From: Domibacillus mangrovi
GTDB taxonomy: Bacteria > Bacillota > Bacilli > Bacillales > Domibacillaceae
Direction: 5' to 3'
Length of the DNA: 64,000 bases
Assembly: GCF_001906925.1 (NCBI RefSeq)
Contig: NZ_MRWQ01000004.1
Location: forward strand, 248,001-312,000
Program-made: the position numbers and the translations under genes
The notes under the pieces: generated by a model
Databases searched by the model: none
The model's input: only the letters and a program-made list of their open reading frames with translations
What the model was told of the DNA's origin: nothing
In this document: positions 35,655 to 44,811 of the stretch, in pieces
How positions within the stretch are numbered: position 1 is the first letter of the stretch
Layout of the letters: every line of letters begins with the position of its first letter

Positions 35655-36278
35655 ATGAAGAAATATCAAAAGATGGCAGTGAGTGTATGGATGTCTTTAC
35701 TGATAATGACACCTGTATTCTCAGTTGAAGCAGCTTCATTTTCGGATGTATCAGACCGTTATAAGGAATCAGTCGGTTATATGGTGGATCACGGTATTTC
35801 GGCGGGGATCAATGCCAATCAATTTGGGGTTAGTTTATCGATGAAACGTGTGGACGCAGCAGTCATGCTGGCGAAAGCATTGGAACTTAATCTGGAAGCG
35901 GCACCTAAATCAAGCTTTACAGATGTGCCAGCGCGTGCACAAAAAGCAGTGAGCGCGTTGAAAGCGGCGGGTATTGTATCAGGGAAAACGGCGACGGTTT
36001 TTGGATCGGATCAAGTATTAACACGTGGGGAAATGGCGATTATTCTTGTGCGTGCATATAAGCTGCAGGGAGCGGCGAATCATTCATTTAGCGACGTATC
36101 GTCCCGTTATGATGCAGCTGTTCAGGCATTGGTGGCGAATAAAGTAACATCTGGGAAATCAGTGGTTTCATTCGGTACGGCGGATTCCATTAAACGCGGT
36201 GAATTTGCGTTATTTTTATACAGGACCGATTCAAAGGAACAAATGGAAGGTAATTTTGAAGTAATTGATATTTACTAA
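35655..36278 (+). CDS. Small secreted protein consisting only of three SLH domains
   Basis: 207 residues: signal peptide (about 1-27), three complete SLH domains (VDAAVMLAKALELNLEAAPK, LTRGEMAIILVRAYKL, IKRGEFALFLYRTDSKEQ) and a 14-residue tail. Good ribosome site GGAGGTGA before ATG 35655. The SLH sequence is closest to those of the two S-layer proteins, but the effector part is absent, so it is either a truncated S-layer gene or a stand-alone wall-binding protein that could fill or cap polymer sites. The intact frame and ribosome site favour expression. A terminator follows. Confidence 0.82.
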   Translation: MKKYQKMAVSVWMSLLIMTPVFSVEAASFSDVSDRYKESVGYMVDHGISAGINANQFGVSLSMKRVDAAVMLAKALELNLEAAPKSSFTDVPARAQKAVSALKAAGIVSGKTATVFGSDQVLTRGEMAIILVRAYKLQGAANHSFSDVSSRYDAAVQALVANKVTSGKSVVSFGTADSIKRGEFALFLYRTDSKEQMEGNFEVIDIY

Positions 36279-36382
36279 AATGAAACAGGTTCGTTGCCAA
36301 ACGTTTGAAGCGAATGCCTACAATTAGACGTTATGACGCTATTGGTTCTCCTGATTGCGCCAATTATATAGGAGAACAACAG

Positions 36383-36432
36383 AAGACTGCCCAGCAAGTC
36401 ACAATCACTGATTTGCCGGGCAGTCTTTTTTA
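36383..36432 (+). terminator. Terminator after the SLH-only gene
   Basis: AAGACTGCCC (36383-36392) pairs with GGGCAGTCTT (36418-36427), extended inside by AGCAA/TTTGC, followed by TTTTT. Confidence 0.85.
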
Positions 36433-36714
36433 ATTCTCTTATGGAAAATAGGCTACGAGAAAACTAGTGTCAGCTCCCTAGTGTGGATACAAGTTTAACG
36501 ATCCGATACTGGTGGAAAAAGAAAGATGACTGTGAGACTAGTGCAAACTCATATCAGTCATCTAAGATTCTGTTAAACATTCCCTTCGTAATTAAGGGGA
36601 AATAATAGAACTTTTGTCACTTTTTTTCCTAAATAATATAAATTTACAACCGATAACTATCATATAAAGATGTTTGGAGGGAGGAAGGGCACGATCTATT
36701 GTGTCTACTATACT
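36433..36714 (+). promoter_or_regulatory. Leader of the cohesin/dockerin operon with a conspicuous hairpin
   Basis: An inverted repeat AGATGACTG (36524-36532) / CAGTCATCT (36555-36563), extended by TGAG/CTCA, lies upstream of the candidate promoter TTGTCA (near 36615) with an AATATAAAT-like -10. GGAGGGAGGAAGG at 36676-36688 is a very strong ribosome site located 27 bases before the chosen ATG 36715, which leaves the start of the next gene open. Confidence 0.4.
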
Positions 36715-37482
36715 ATGAACTTTGTAAAATACAGGAAGCTTCTTCTTCTTTTTTTTGCATTCGTGTTTCTACTGCCAAATCCGATTGTAAAAGCAGAAGG
36801 AAAATCATTTGTTGGTGCTACGACGATTTATGAAGGACAAAAAGGAAAAACGTTAAAAATAAGCCTTTATATTCATGGAAGTGAAAAGATAGCGGGTGGC
36901 TCTCTTGATCTTCTATATGATAAAACGGCACTGACTGTTCAAAAAACCGAAGCAGGCGATCAGCTAACCGGTTATTTATCTTCCGTTCATACGGGTCAGG
37001 ATGGAAAAGTGTCTCTTGTTTGGGCAAAAGCTGTCGGAGAAACACAGGAAGGGACGCTTTTAACAATAACCGCGCGTTTATTAAAAGCAGATGAGACGAC
37101 GAATTTGGATTTGCAAAATGTAAAGATTTATAGTAAAAATGGCTCGGCGATTGCGGTAGATTCATTTGATGGCTCAGTGAAGCCGTTTAAAGGTGATGTG
37201 AGAAAGCATAAGTCGAAAGTAAAAGGAGATAAAGAATGGAGTGTTCGTCTTAATAATGAATTTAATTCAGCAACAGTAAATAAACACACCGTAACGGTAA
37301 AAGACAGTGGAGGAAACGCGATCGATGTGAAGATTAAAGTGCGCGACAGCAAGGTATTTGTTGTGTCACCAAAAAGTAATTATTCTCGTGGGACGTATAC
37401 GTTAGAAATTACAGAACAAGTTCGATCGTTAAAAGGAAGCAAATTAAAGCAGCCAATCAAATATGAATTCTCTGTTGAGTAA
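36715..37482 (+). CDS. Secreted protein with cohesin-like domain
   Basis: 255 residues from ATG 36715. The signal peptide is LLLLFFAFVFLLPNPIVKA. A cohesin-type domain follows (about residues 25-150): ISLYIHGSEKIAGGSLDLLY, LTVQKTEAGDQL, GKVSLVWAKAVGETQEGTLL and DLQNVKIYSKNG are the alternating strands of this family. The C-terminal 90 residues resemble a bacterial Ig-like (Big_5/SbsA) domain. No SLH or sortase signal is present. The start is uncertain, since the best ribosome site lies between ATG 36670 and ATG 36715. First gene of a three-gene operon; the next gene starts 11 bases after its stop. Confidence 0.75.
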   Translation: MNFVKYRKLLLLFFAFVFLLPNPIVKAEGKSFVGATTIYEGQKGKTLKISLYIHGSEKIAGGSLDLLYDKTALTVQKTEAGDQLTGYLSSVHTGQDGKVSLVWAKAVGETQEGTLLTITARLLKADETTNLDLQNVKIYSKNGSAIAVDSFDGSVKPFKGDVRKHKSKVKGDKEWSVRLNNEFNSATVNKHTVTVKDSGGNAIDVKIKVRDSKVFVVSPKSNYSRGTYTLEITEQVRSLKGSKLKQPIKYEFSVE

Positions 37483-37493
37483 GGAGTGATAAT

Positions 37494-38915
37494 ATGACGC
37501 AAAAATATGCAAAAATAGTGATAGCCTTTTTGATGATGTTTGTATTTGTTTTTTCAAGTTATCCAGCACAAGCAGCAGTAGATGCTACACTTGAAGTCAG
37601 TCAAGTCAGGTCATTGGGCAAAAAAGTAACAGTACCTGTTATCCTGCGAAACGTGACATACTTAACATCTGGCCAGCTGGAAATTTCACTGCCGGCTGAC
37701 CGAAAAGATGTGTTACTAGCATCATTTGAACCCGGTGATTTATTTGATGGGGAAGGATTCCGGACGATAAAAGCGATCAATGGAAATAAAATAAAAATTG
37801 ATTTTTATTCACAGACAGGTCAAGAGTATAAACTGATGGATGAAGCAGTCGTGATTGGCTACATTACATACGATTTGTCTAAACAATTTTCATCGGGTCA
37901 ATCGATTCCGCTTGAAGTGACGAATGTGGCTGTAAAAGGTCGTCATAATGCTGAGATGAAGCTTGTAGCATTGAATGGGAAAATTGAATATAAAATGCCC
38001 GTCGGAGACGTTACTGGCAACAATGAAGTTACGGCAGCAGGAGCCATTCGGGTTTTACAGCATATTAACGGCGACTATATTACAGACCGCGAACAATTTT
38101 TATCAGCAGATGTTGATGTGGACGGTGTGTTAACGCAAAATGACGTAATGCATATTCTGAATTATGCGACAGGGAAGCGGACGACATTCCTTGCTGTCGC
38201 TGCAAAAGAAATGAACAATGCTGTCTTAAAAAGTGAGTACAGTGAAATGATTGAAGCACACCATGGAAGAGCACCGTATCAATTTAAACAGAAATCAGGC
38301 TCTATGCCATCCGGTTTAAGGTTAAATGAAAAAACAGGTGAACTGACAGGAACACCGACGCGGGCGGGGGACTTCAACTTTACGATTCAGGTAACGGATG
38401 TGATCGGTGACGCAGCAGAACGCCAATTCAGCGTGAAGGTCATTGATTCGAACATCATCGCCGTTGAAAAACTGAGTCCGATCAATGTAAAACGCGGTGA
38501 AATACCGGTTCTTCCAAAAACCGTAACCGTAACGTATAAAGATAAAACAACAGGTAAAGAAAGCGTTGTCTGGAACGATGTAAATACATCAGTGCTTGGC
38601 GCCGTAACAGCTAAAGGGACAATCGGGGCTTCGGGCTTTACGATTAATGCCACAGTAAATGTTGTAAATGAAAATTATATTAAAAATGTCACAGTAGGCT
38701 ATTTCCAATTGTTGAACATCCATACTATTGTGGTTGACACAACAGCTGACGTTTATGCTGTTACGGTGAATAATATGGCTACTCATTATGAAGGCAGTAA
38801 TCAATTTAGTTTGGCAAGCTCTTTATTTAAAGGAGGGTCATACGCCACAATCCGTTTATATGACAAATACGGAAACATCCTTGAGACAAAGTCACACAAG
38901 TTAGAAATTAATTAA
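37494..38915 (+). CDS. Secreted cohesin- and dockerin-like protein with Ig-like modules
   Basis: 473 residues. Signal peptide (about 1-27); cohesin-like domain (about 28-165: KVTVPVILRNVTYLTSGQLE, ASFEPGDLF, GYITYDLSKQF); dockerin-like pair of EF-hand loops (about 170-228): GDVTGNNEVTAAGAIRVLQ and ADVDVDGVLTQNDVMHILN, the second with a complete D-x-D-x-D-G-x-L-x-x-x-D calcium loop, the first degenerate at its last position. After that come a putative-Ig (He_PIG-like) module (GLRLNEKTGELTGTPT) and a Big_4-like module (TVTYKDKTTGK). It has no catalytic motif, so it may assemble with its neighbours outside the cell. Confidence 0.78.
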   Translation: MTQKYAKIVIAFLMMFVFVFSSYPAQAAVDATLEVSQVRSLGKKVTVPVILRNVTYLTSGQLEISLPADRKDVLLASFEPGDLFDGEGFRTIKAINGNKIKIDFYSQTGQEYKLMDEAVVIGYITYDLSKQFSSGQSIPLEVTNVAVKGRHNAEMKLVALNGKIEYKMPVGDVTGNNEVTAAGAIRVLQHINGDYITDREQFLSADVDVDGVLTQNDVMHILNYATGKRTTFLAVAAKEMNNAVLKSEYSEMIEAHHGRAPYQFKQKSGSMPSGLRLNEKTGELTGTPTRAGDFNFTIQVTDVIGDAAERQFSVKVIDSNIIAVEKLSPINVKRGEIPVLPKTVTVTYKDKTTGKESVVWNDVNTSVLGAVTAKGTIGASGFTINATVNVVNENYIKNVTVGYFQLLNIHTIVVDTTADVYAVTVNNMATHYEGSNQFSLASSLFKGGSYATIRLYDKYGNILETKSHKLEIN

Positions 38916-38934
38916 ACAAATCAGGAGGCCGAAC

Positions 38935-41022
38935 ATGAATGTAATCTGGAAAATCACATTGGTCTTTCTGCTAGCAATTGGGGGAATCATCTCGGTTTCT
39001 TTTAACGTAAATGCAGCGGGAAAGCCATATGAATATACGTTTGATAAAGATAGTGAATACTTTAAATTCAATGAAATTAGTTCGATCAATCAACTAGTCA
39101 TTACGTTTGATAAAGATATTACAGCCTCAGCCAGTCAAATTTTCACTAGAAGTGTTCTTGCAGGCAATCCTCTTTATGTTGTTGCTAAAGGGGGAAAAGA
39201 ACGATTAAATATTGTAAAAAGTGTTGCTATTCCTCAAAATAATAAGTTGATTGTTCGTTTTGAAAATCTTGATTATTTTGATTTTAAAAGATTTGAAGAC
39301 CTTGAACTCGTGATCGATAAAGATACATTGCGTTTTGATCAACTTGAAGAATACCGCATTCCGTTTAAAAGCTACGAGTTGCTTCCAGGTTTGAAATCAA
39401 CGTTCCTTGATACACAAGCAGATATCATTAATGAAAATATATTCAAGCAAAATGCACCAAGAGATGTGTCAGTGCACGTGCCCGACATTTTCATTCAAGC
39501 GATTGAGACGATTCATCTTCAGCAGCTCGTTCCAGATCATCCGATTGAAGATGAAGATATAACCAAAGATCCCGAAAACGATAAAAGGAGAAAAGATCCA
39601 TCTTTAACGAATATTGATATTGTCACAACTGATCAAGTATCACGTTTAAAAGCAACTTTCGATGACGAAGACGAATACAGCCGCGATTTAATCTATCGAA
39701 AAGATATTAGCGGATTTACGATGGGACAAGCTGGACTAGCGGCATTGCCAGGTGGTCAACCTTCAGATGAGTTTAAATTAAGAGCGTTTGATGCATATGG
39801 AAAGTTTCTTGAAGAAAGAAAATTTAAATTAAAAGCCGTTGATAGCAGTGCTGACGAGTTTCTTATTAATGATTATATTCCGGAGTTTGAACAAAAAAAC
39901 TTTGGCCAAACAGTGACGTTATATGATTTGATGCAAGATCAAGAGGTATTGGAATCGATCTTAAGACAAATTCCAGTCAGCCAGCTTGATTCATTAGGCA
40001 TCACATATGCAGTAGCGGACAACTCTGTCAGCGTTAAAAATGAGAATGAATTACTAATGGCATTGGCAAACGATAAAATTGCTGAGATTACGCTTTTAGG
40101 TGATATTAGTTTAGCTACTTCGCTTAAAATTGAGCGTGATGTCACGATCAATGGGAGTAGTAGTCAGTTTGAGCTAAAAGGAGAAGTCCTAGTAGGTACG
40201 GGTGATGATATCACTGCCAGATTGAACGGTATTGATATTGTCGGTGACTTGACAATTGATGTTGGGCAGGATGGCACAGCGGTTCTCGATCAGGTCACTG
40301 CTCCAAAAACAACTGTATTAAGTGGAGGTTCAACGGGCGCGGTTTATTTAAATGCCTTTTTGACAAATGAACTTATCATATCCAGTACGTCTCCGGTACG
40401 AATGTTTGTGAACGGTGACACGAAAATAAATGATCAATCTAATGATGGTATTAATCAAGTAAATATTACTGTTGCTACAACACAGCCTGTTATATTAGAA
40501 GGTGTGTATGAGAGGGTGACAATAGACGAGACAACAATGCTTGTTGGAAATAAAAATACGGTGATCAATAAGTTGATTGTTCAGCCTGGTGAACAATTAG
40601 AAGTTAACGGAAGTGGATTTGTCATTACATCAGCACAAGGAGATATTATATTCCCAGGTGGTAAAACAACAGGAACATTTACGAAGACATGGTCTTACTC
40701 ACAGCTTACTGAAACTGTAGACAATTGGAATAGTCTAGGACGATTCATAAGTTTCTTTGGAGTACTATTGGAAGATGCGCAAGGAAACCAATTATTTCCT
40801 CAAGATTTCACATGGAGTGTAAAACATAACTTTAACGACGCTATTAACGCGAATATTTCATGGAATGGTCCAGGCAACGATCTGTTCATCGATGGTGTAC
40901 AAGTCATGACAGGAAAGACACGCTCGGGTGAAGTCACGTTAACAGGAGTGTATACTCCTCCACTACCAGAAAAGATTAAAACGGAATATGTTATCACGGT
41001 TCCAGTCGTGCTTACGAACTAA
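38935..41022 (+). CDS. Large secreted protein, possibly with a beta-helix
   Basis: 695 residues with a clear signal peptide (about 1-27). No catalytic motif was recognised. The first 250 residues are strand-rich with an acidic segment (DHPIEDEDITKDPENDKRR). From about residue 370 to 570 short repeating strands (ITLLGDISLATSLKIERDVT, NGIDIVGDLTIDVGQDGTAV, INKLIVQPGEQLEVNG) look like a right-handed beta-helix of the pectate-lyase-like kind used as a scaffold or for glycan binding. The gene starts 19 bases after the cohesin/dockerin gene and should be part of the same extracellular complex. It has no anchor of its own. Confidence 0.75.
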   Translation: MNVIWKITLVFLLAIGGIISVSFNVNAAGKPYEYTFDKDSEYFKFNEISSINQLVITFDKDITASASQIFTRSVLAGNPLYVVAKGGKERLNIVKSVAIPQNNKLIVRFENLDYFDFKRFEDLELVIDKDTLRFDQLEEYRIPFKSYELLPGLKSTFLDTQADIINENIFKQNAPRDVSVHVPDIFIQAIETIHLQQLVPDHPIEDEDITKDPENDKRRKDPSLTNIDIVTTDQVSRLKATFDDEDEYSRDLIYRKDISGFTMGQAGLAALPGGQPSDEFKLRAFDAYGKFLEERKFKLKAVDSSADEFLINDYIPEFEQKNFGQTVTLYDLMQDQEVLESILRQIPVSQLDSLGITYAVADNSVSVKNENELLMALANDKIAEITLLGDISLATSLKIERDVTINGSSSQFELKGEVLVGTGDDITARLNGIDIVGDLTIDVGQDGTAVLDQVTAPKTTVLSGGSTGAVYLNAFLTNELIISSTSPVRMFVNGDTKINDQSNDGINQVNITVATTQPVILEGVYERVTIDETTMLVGNKNTVINKLIVQPGEQLEVNGSGFVITSAQGDIIFPGGKTTGTFTKTWSYSQLTETVDNWNSLGRFISFFGVLLEDAQGNQLFPQDFTWSVKHNFNDAINANISWNGPGNDLFIDGVQVMTGKTRSGEVTLTGVYTPPLPEKIKTEYVITVPVVLTN

Positions 41023-41039
41023 AAATGAATGATGAGAGG

Positions 41040-41069
41040 CAGAGAGTCAAAAAGACTCTCTGTTTTTTC
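41040..41069 (+). terminator. Terminator of the cohesin/dockerin operon
   Basis: CAGAGAGTC (41040-41048) pairs with GACTCTCTG (41054-41062), loop AAAAA, T tail. A second hairpin, ATCCTTC 41181-41187 against GAAGGAT 41205-41211 with TTTTT, lies in the otherwise empty stretch before 41324. Confidence 0.8.
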
Positions 41070-41323
41070 GTGATGAGAATAGAGAGGGATTTCTATACAA
41101 ATGTAGATCCTAGTTTAATCAGACAGAAGCCATAACCATCAAGCGAAGAAAAAGGGCAGGCCCATTTAACTATCATTTCTATCCTTCTATAGGAGAAATC
41201 AATGGAAGGATTTTTCGTTTTTCATGGTGAGGAAATAATCAATCAGCAGGAAGTATTTATTTTCATATTGCGCATAGGTTTATACAAGGTACTATTACTA
41301 CTTTACAGGAAGAGGGGAGTTAT

Positions 41324-41695
41324 GTGGGTGTTAAGTTGATTAAGATTTCTGTTGTGTATTTAGTCATTGGTGTACTGCTCGGTTATTACATGTCCATCGC
41401 TCATGATTATCAGCTTACGGGTGTTCACGTGCACATCAATCTTGTCGGCTGGACGGCGCTGACCCTTATCGGTATTTTATATCATTTATTCCCGGCGCTT
41501 GTTTCGAACGGTCTGGCAAAAACACATTTCTGGCTTCATAACATCGGTCTTCCGATTATGATGATTGCCTTGTATTTGCTTCTCGCGTTTGGAGAAAGCA
41601 CGGTGCTGACTGCGAGTGTAGCGACGGGAGCAACGTTGACGGTTCTTGCCATTATCACGTTTGCGGTGAATGTATTTAAAAATTTAAAAGCTTAA
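41324..41695 (+). CDS. Small four-helix membrane protein related to haem-copper oxidase subunit I
   Basis: 123 residues with four hydrophobic segments. The HVHINLVGWTALTLIGILYH core, with several His in the helices, resembles short relatives of cbb3-type cytochrome oxidase subunit I seen in Bacillales, which are too short to be an oxidase. The GTG start at 41324 follows GAGGGGAG (an out-of-frame ATG at 41322 overlaps it). It is a single gene with its own terminator. Its role is unknown; haem or metal binding is suggested by the His residues only. Confidence 0.75.
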   Translation: MGVKLIKISVVYLVIGVLLGYYMSIAHDYQLTGVHVHINLVGWTALTLIGILYHLFPALVSNGLAKTHFWLHNIGLPIMMIALYLLLAFGESTVLTASVATGATLTVLAIITFAVNVFKNLKA

Positions 41696-41703
41696 CTAAT
41701 GAA

Positions 41704-41735
41704 GAAAACAGTCCGGCTTGAGCCGGACTGTTTTC
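41704..41735. terminator. Bidirectional terminator
   Basis: GAAAACAGTCCGGCT (41704-41718) is complementary to AGCCGGACTGTTTTC (41721-41735); it serves the membrane-protein gene and the convergent DUF975 gene. Confidence 0.9.
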
Positions 41736-41753
41736 TTGTGTGCATGCAGAGCA

Positions 41754-42377
41754 TTATGCGTGCTTCGCTTCATATTCTTCACGAATCGTATCGTAAAAAT
41801 GGGCGAATGTGACACTAATATATGGAACGATCCAGAGAAAACCAATGCCGAGTGTGACGACCCCAAGCAAGAGCCAGCCGATGAACGTCAGCCCAAGAAC
41901 GAAGGCTTCTCCTTTGTGGCCATTCATCATTTTGCGTGATTCTGTAATCACCTCTAGCGGTGACAGCTCCGGACGGTCGCGTAAAATGTAAAACGTCATC
42001 ATGTATGAGAATGATTTAATGATACCAGGAACAATGAATAGCAATGTCCATAATAGAAGGAATAGTCCTTGTAAGAACGAAACGAAAATTGTTTTAGCGA
42101 AAATCGTTTGAAACGGATGGACCAAATGGCCAAAACTTATACTTTTCCCGCGTGACATATCAATCCACGCCCAAGTTAATCCAACTGTGATCGGAGTGAG
42201 CAGCCAAGTAGTCAGAATCACAGCTACATCTCTCCATGAGAAATCATATTCATTCGGATTGAAAATGAAATCAGGCAATGTGAAAATAATCGTCGTCAGG
42301 ACGAACAATCCAATCGCAATCAGCCAGTTGCCTTTCAAAGACTCGCGTGCTTTTGCCCGCAATTTACTGTAGTACAT
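41754..42377 (-). CDS. DUF975 family integral membrane protein
   Basis: 207 residues with six or so hydrophobic segments. The N-terminal LRAKARESLKGNWLIAIGLF and the mid-protein VPGIIKSFSYMMTFYILRDRPELSPLEVITESRKMMNGHK motif are characteristic of DUF975. No biochemical role is established for the family. The minus-strand ribosome site AAAGGAGGTGA precedes the ATG. It converges with the preceding gene and diverges from the M48 peptidase gene across a 255-base gap without other genes. Confidence 0.9.
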   Translation of the reverse strand: MYYSKLRAKARESLKGNWLIAIGLFVLTTIIFTLPDFIFNPNEYDFSWRDVAVILTTWLLTPITVGLTWAWIDMSRGKSISFGHLVHPFQTIFAKTIFVSFLQGLFLLLWTLLFIVPGIIKSFSYMMTFYILRDRPELSPLEVITESRKMMNGHKGEAFVLGLTFIGWLLLGVVTLGIGFLWIVPYISVTFAHFYDTIREEYEAKHA

Positions 42378-42632
42378 GTGTAATCACCTCCTTTATACTC
42401 TTCTATACGTGACAAGAATGGAAAAGATTCATCCAATGCGAACTTTACTTGCTGTGTCAGTAAGAGAATCAGAGCGGGTTGGCCGGGCTGATTTATTGTA
42501 TGTGAATAGGGGCAGATGTGTGCGAATCCAAAGTATCTTCCTCTGTCATTCCTATGTGGAAAGAGCCTTGACGATTGTAAAAATTTGTCGTATGTTGTAG
42601 GTTGACCAAATCACTTGAAGAGGAGGATATTT

Positions 42633-43943
42633 TTGGACAATAGAAACTTAGTTTATCCGAAAGAAACGATTTATTTTATTTTATGCTGTCTAGTTAGCAT
42701 TGGGCTGTATATTGCCGTTGCGTTTTCGATCATCATTCTTCCTATTATTATAGCTATTTTTCTCATCTCTTTATTTTTCCACGCTGTCTCAATTGGTTCG
42801 ATTCGCGGCAATGGAGTGAGGGTAAGTGAGCAGCAGTTTCCAGATGTGTATGAGCGCATTCAAACGCTATCATCTGACATGAGATTACCCCGTGTGCCGG
42901 ATGTATTCATTTTGCAGTCAGGCGGTGCGCTCAATGCGTTTGCGACTCGTTTCTTTGGCCGAAATGTCGTCGTTCTTTACTCGGAAGTGTTCGAACTCGC
43001 CCGTCAAAAAGGCAATCAAGAACTAGATTTTATCATTGCCCACGAACTGGCACATGTGAAACGCCGTCACATCTGGAAAAACTGGCTGATCCTGCCGGCG
43101 ATGTGGGTGCCATTTCTTAGCGAAGCGTACTCGCGTGCTGCTGAATACACATGTGACCGGCACGCTGCTTATTACACGAATGATGGACAAGCATCAAAAA
43201 ATGCCTTAACGATTTTAGGCATTGGCAAAGTCCTTTACCGTGAAGTGAATGAAGATGCCTACTTGCAGCAAATTCAGCAAGAGTCCAATCCGTTCGTCTG
43301 GCTGAGCGAAAAGTGGTCTACCCATCCGAATTTGCCAAAGCGCATTCAGCATGTTGGCCAATTTATGAGAATGGCTGATACGCCCACCTATCAAACGAAT
43401 AAAAGAAAGATGATCGGCGGCGTTACCGTACTTTTCCTTGTGATAGGCCTGTTGTATGGTGGAATCGCAGCAGGATTTACGTATGCCATGACGAAAATGG
43501 AATCATCTGATTTATTTGCTTCGCTGATGACATTAGATGAAGAAATGACGTACGATGACATTGAAAGTGAAGTAACCAACTACACTGATTTAATGGATGC
43601 GGCTTCTATTGGTGACACGGAAAAAGTGGCACAGCTTTTGGCTAGTGGTGCTGCCATTGATGAACAAGACAGTGAAGGATCAACCGCGCTCCATTACTCA
43701 ATTTACAATTTGAACGATGAAATGGCTGAACAGTTATTAAAGGAAGGGGCCGATCCAAACAGTGAAGATTCAACCGGCTACACCCCTTTATTTCTTGCTT
43801 ATGATTATGGTGATACTAAAATGGCAAAGTTACTGGTGACATATGGAGCTGACCCAGATCAAGAAGACATGTATGGCGATACGCCGAGAGATCTTGCAGA
43901 GCAAGAAGGAAACAAGGAGTTTCTGACGATTTATAACCAATAA
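42633..43943 (+). CDS. M48-family membrane metallopeptidase fused to ankyrin repeats
   Basis: 436 residues. Two N-terminal transmembrane segments (about 10-52), then an M48 peptidase domain with the zinc motif H137-E138-x-x-H141 (FIIAHELAHVKRRH) and the downstream EYTCDRHA element supplying the third ligand. A further membrane segment is near residue 262. The C-terminal 120 residues hold ankyrin repeats (ASIGDTEKVAQLLASGAAID, GSTALHYSIYN, GADPNSEDSTGYTPLFLA). TTG 42633 is selected because GAGGAGG (42619-42625) lies just upstream; the TTG at 42615 precedes that site. Plausible role: quality control of membrane proteins with the ankyrin part as adaptor, by analogy with HtpX. Confidence 0.87.
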   Translation: MDNRNLVYPKETIYFILCCLVSIGLYIAVAFSIIILPIIIAIFLISLFFHAVSIGSIRGNGVRVSEQQFPDVYERIQTLSSDMRLPRVPDVFILQSGGALNAFATRFFGRNVVVLYSEVFELARQKGNQELDFIIAHELAHVKRRHIWKNWLILPAMWVPFLSEAYSRAAEYTCDRHAAYYTNDGQASKNALTILGIGKVLYREVNEDAYLQQIQQESNPFVWLSEKWSTHPNLPKRIQHVGQFMRMADTPTYQTNKRKMIGGVTVLFLVIGLLYGGIAAGFTYAMTKMESSDLFASLMTLDEEMTYDDIESEVTNYTDLMDAASIGDTEKVAQLLASGAAIDEQDSEGSTALHYSIYNLNDEMAEQLLKEGADPNSEDSTGYTPLFLAYDYGDTKMAKLLVTYGADPDQEDMYGDTPRDLAEQEGNKEFLTIYNQ

Positions 43944-44078
43944 GGACTTTATATCTTGCTTACGGGCAAGGTATTTTTTTGTGTAAAAAATGTGCGATGC
44001 TACCAATTATATTTACTATCATACAATTATGATATATATTGGAATAAATACAAATGATAGGAATTAGGAGGATAGGCT

Positions 44079-44792
44079 ATGAGAAAAATTTTAATAGGGT
44101 TGATGGCTTTTCTTTTACTCATTACACTCGTTCCTGCAAAGAAGGCGGAGGCAAGCACCGGACACCACACAGTAAACGTTAAAACAACATTAAATGTGCG
44201 TGAAAACCCGAGCCCGAGAGCAAAAGTAGTTGGTTCTCTTAAAAATGGGGCAGTCGTGTACGTGTACAATACAGAACCTGGCGGCTGGTCCAAAATCAAA
44301 TACAACAACAAAGCGGGGTATGTGGCATCAGGTTATTTAACGCCGAATGTTTCTTCTTCATCAAGCCCAAGCAATTCAGGGGGCGAGAAAGCAACGGTCA
44401 CCGCATCCCCAAGCCTAAATATAAGAGCAAATCCGAGCCCGAAAGCCAAAATAATTGGCTCATTGAAAAAAGGAGCAACCGTATACATACACGGAACGGA
44501 GCCAGGCGGCTGGTCCAAAATCATGTATAATGGCCGATACGCATATGTGGCATCAAGCTATCTGAAAAAAGAAGCACAGGAATCCACCTACTATTCGTAT
44601 GGGGGATATGCGTATGCGGACGCGAATAACTTGAACGTACGGGCTACAGCGAGCAAAAATGGGAAAGTGATCGGCCAGGTCAATAGAGGGTATGAGTTCT
44701 ACGTTTATGGCACAATATCAAACGGCTGGGCAGAGGTCTCTTATAACGGCCGGACAGCTTATGTCGCAACAGAATATTTATACTTCTACTAA
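44079..44792 (+). CDS. Secreted protein with three SH3b domains
   Basis: 237 residues: signal peptide (about 1-25) and three bacterial SH3 domains, each starting with a LNVR/LNIR strand (KTTLNVRENPSPRAKVVGSL, SPSLNIRANPSPKAKIIGSL, ANNLNVRATASKNGKVIGQV) and ending with AYVA(S/T)xYL. The first two are highly alike, a recent duplication. A Ser-rich linker separates the first and second. No catalytic domain is present, so it is probably a wall-binding protein or decoy. Good ribosome site TTAGGAGGAT. Confidence 0.88.
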   Translation: MRKILIGLMAFLLLITLVPAKKAEASTGHHTVNVKTTLNVRENPSPRAKVVGSLKNGAVVYVYNTEPGGWSKIKYNNKAGYVASGYLTPNVSSSSSPSNSGGEKATVTASPSLNIRANPSPKAKIIGSLKKGATVYIHGTEPGGWSKIMYNGRYAYVASSYLKKEAQESTYYSYGGYAYADANNLNVRATASKNGKVIGQVNRGYEFYVYGTISNGWAEVSYNGRTAYVATEYLYFY

Positions 44793-44811
44793 AAAGCAAC
44801 CTGCCATATGT

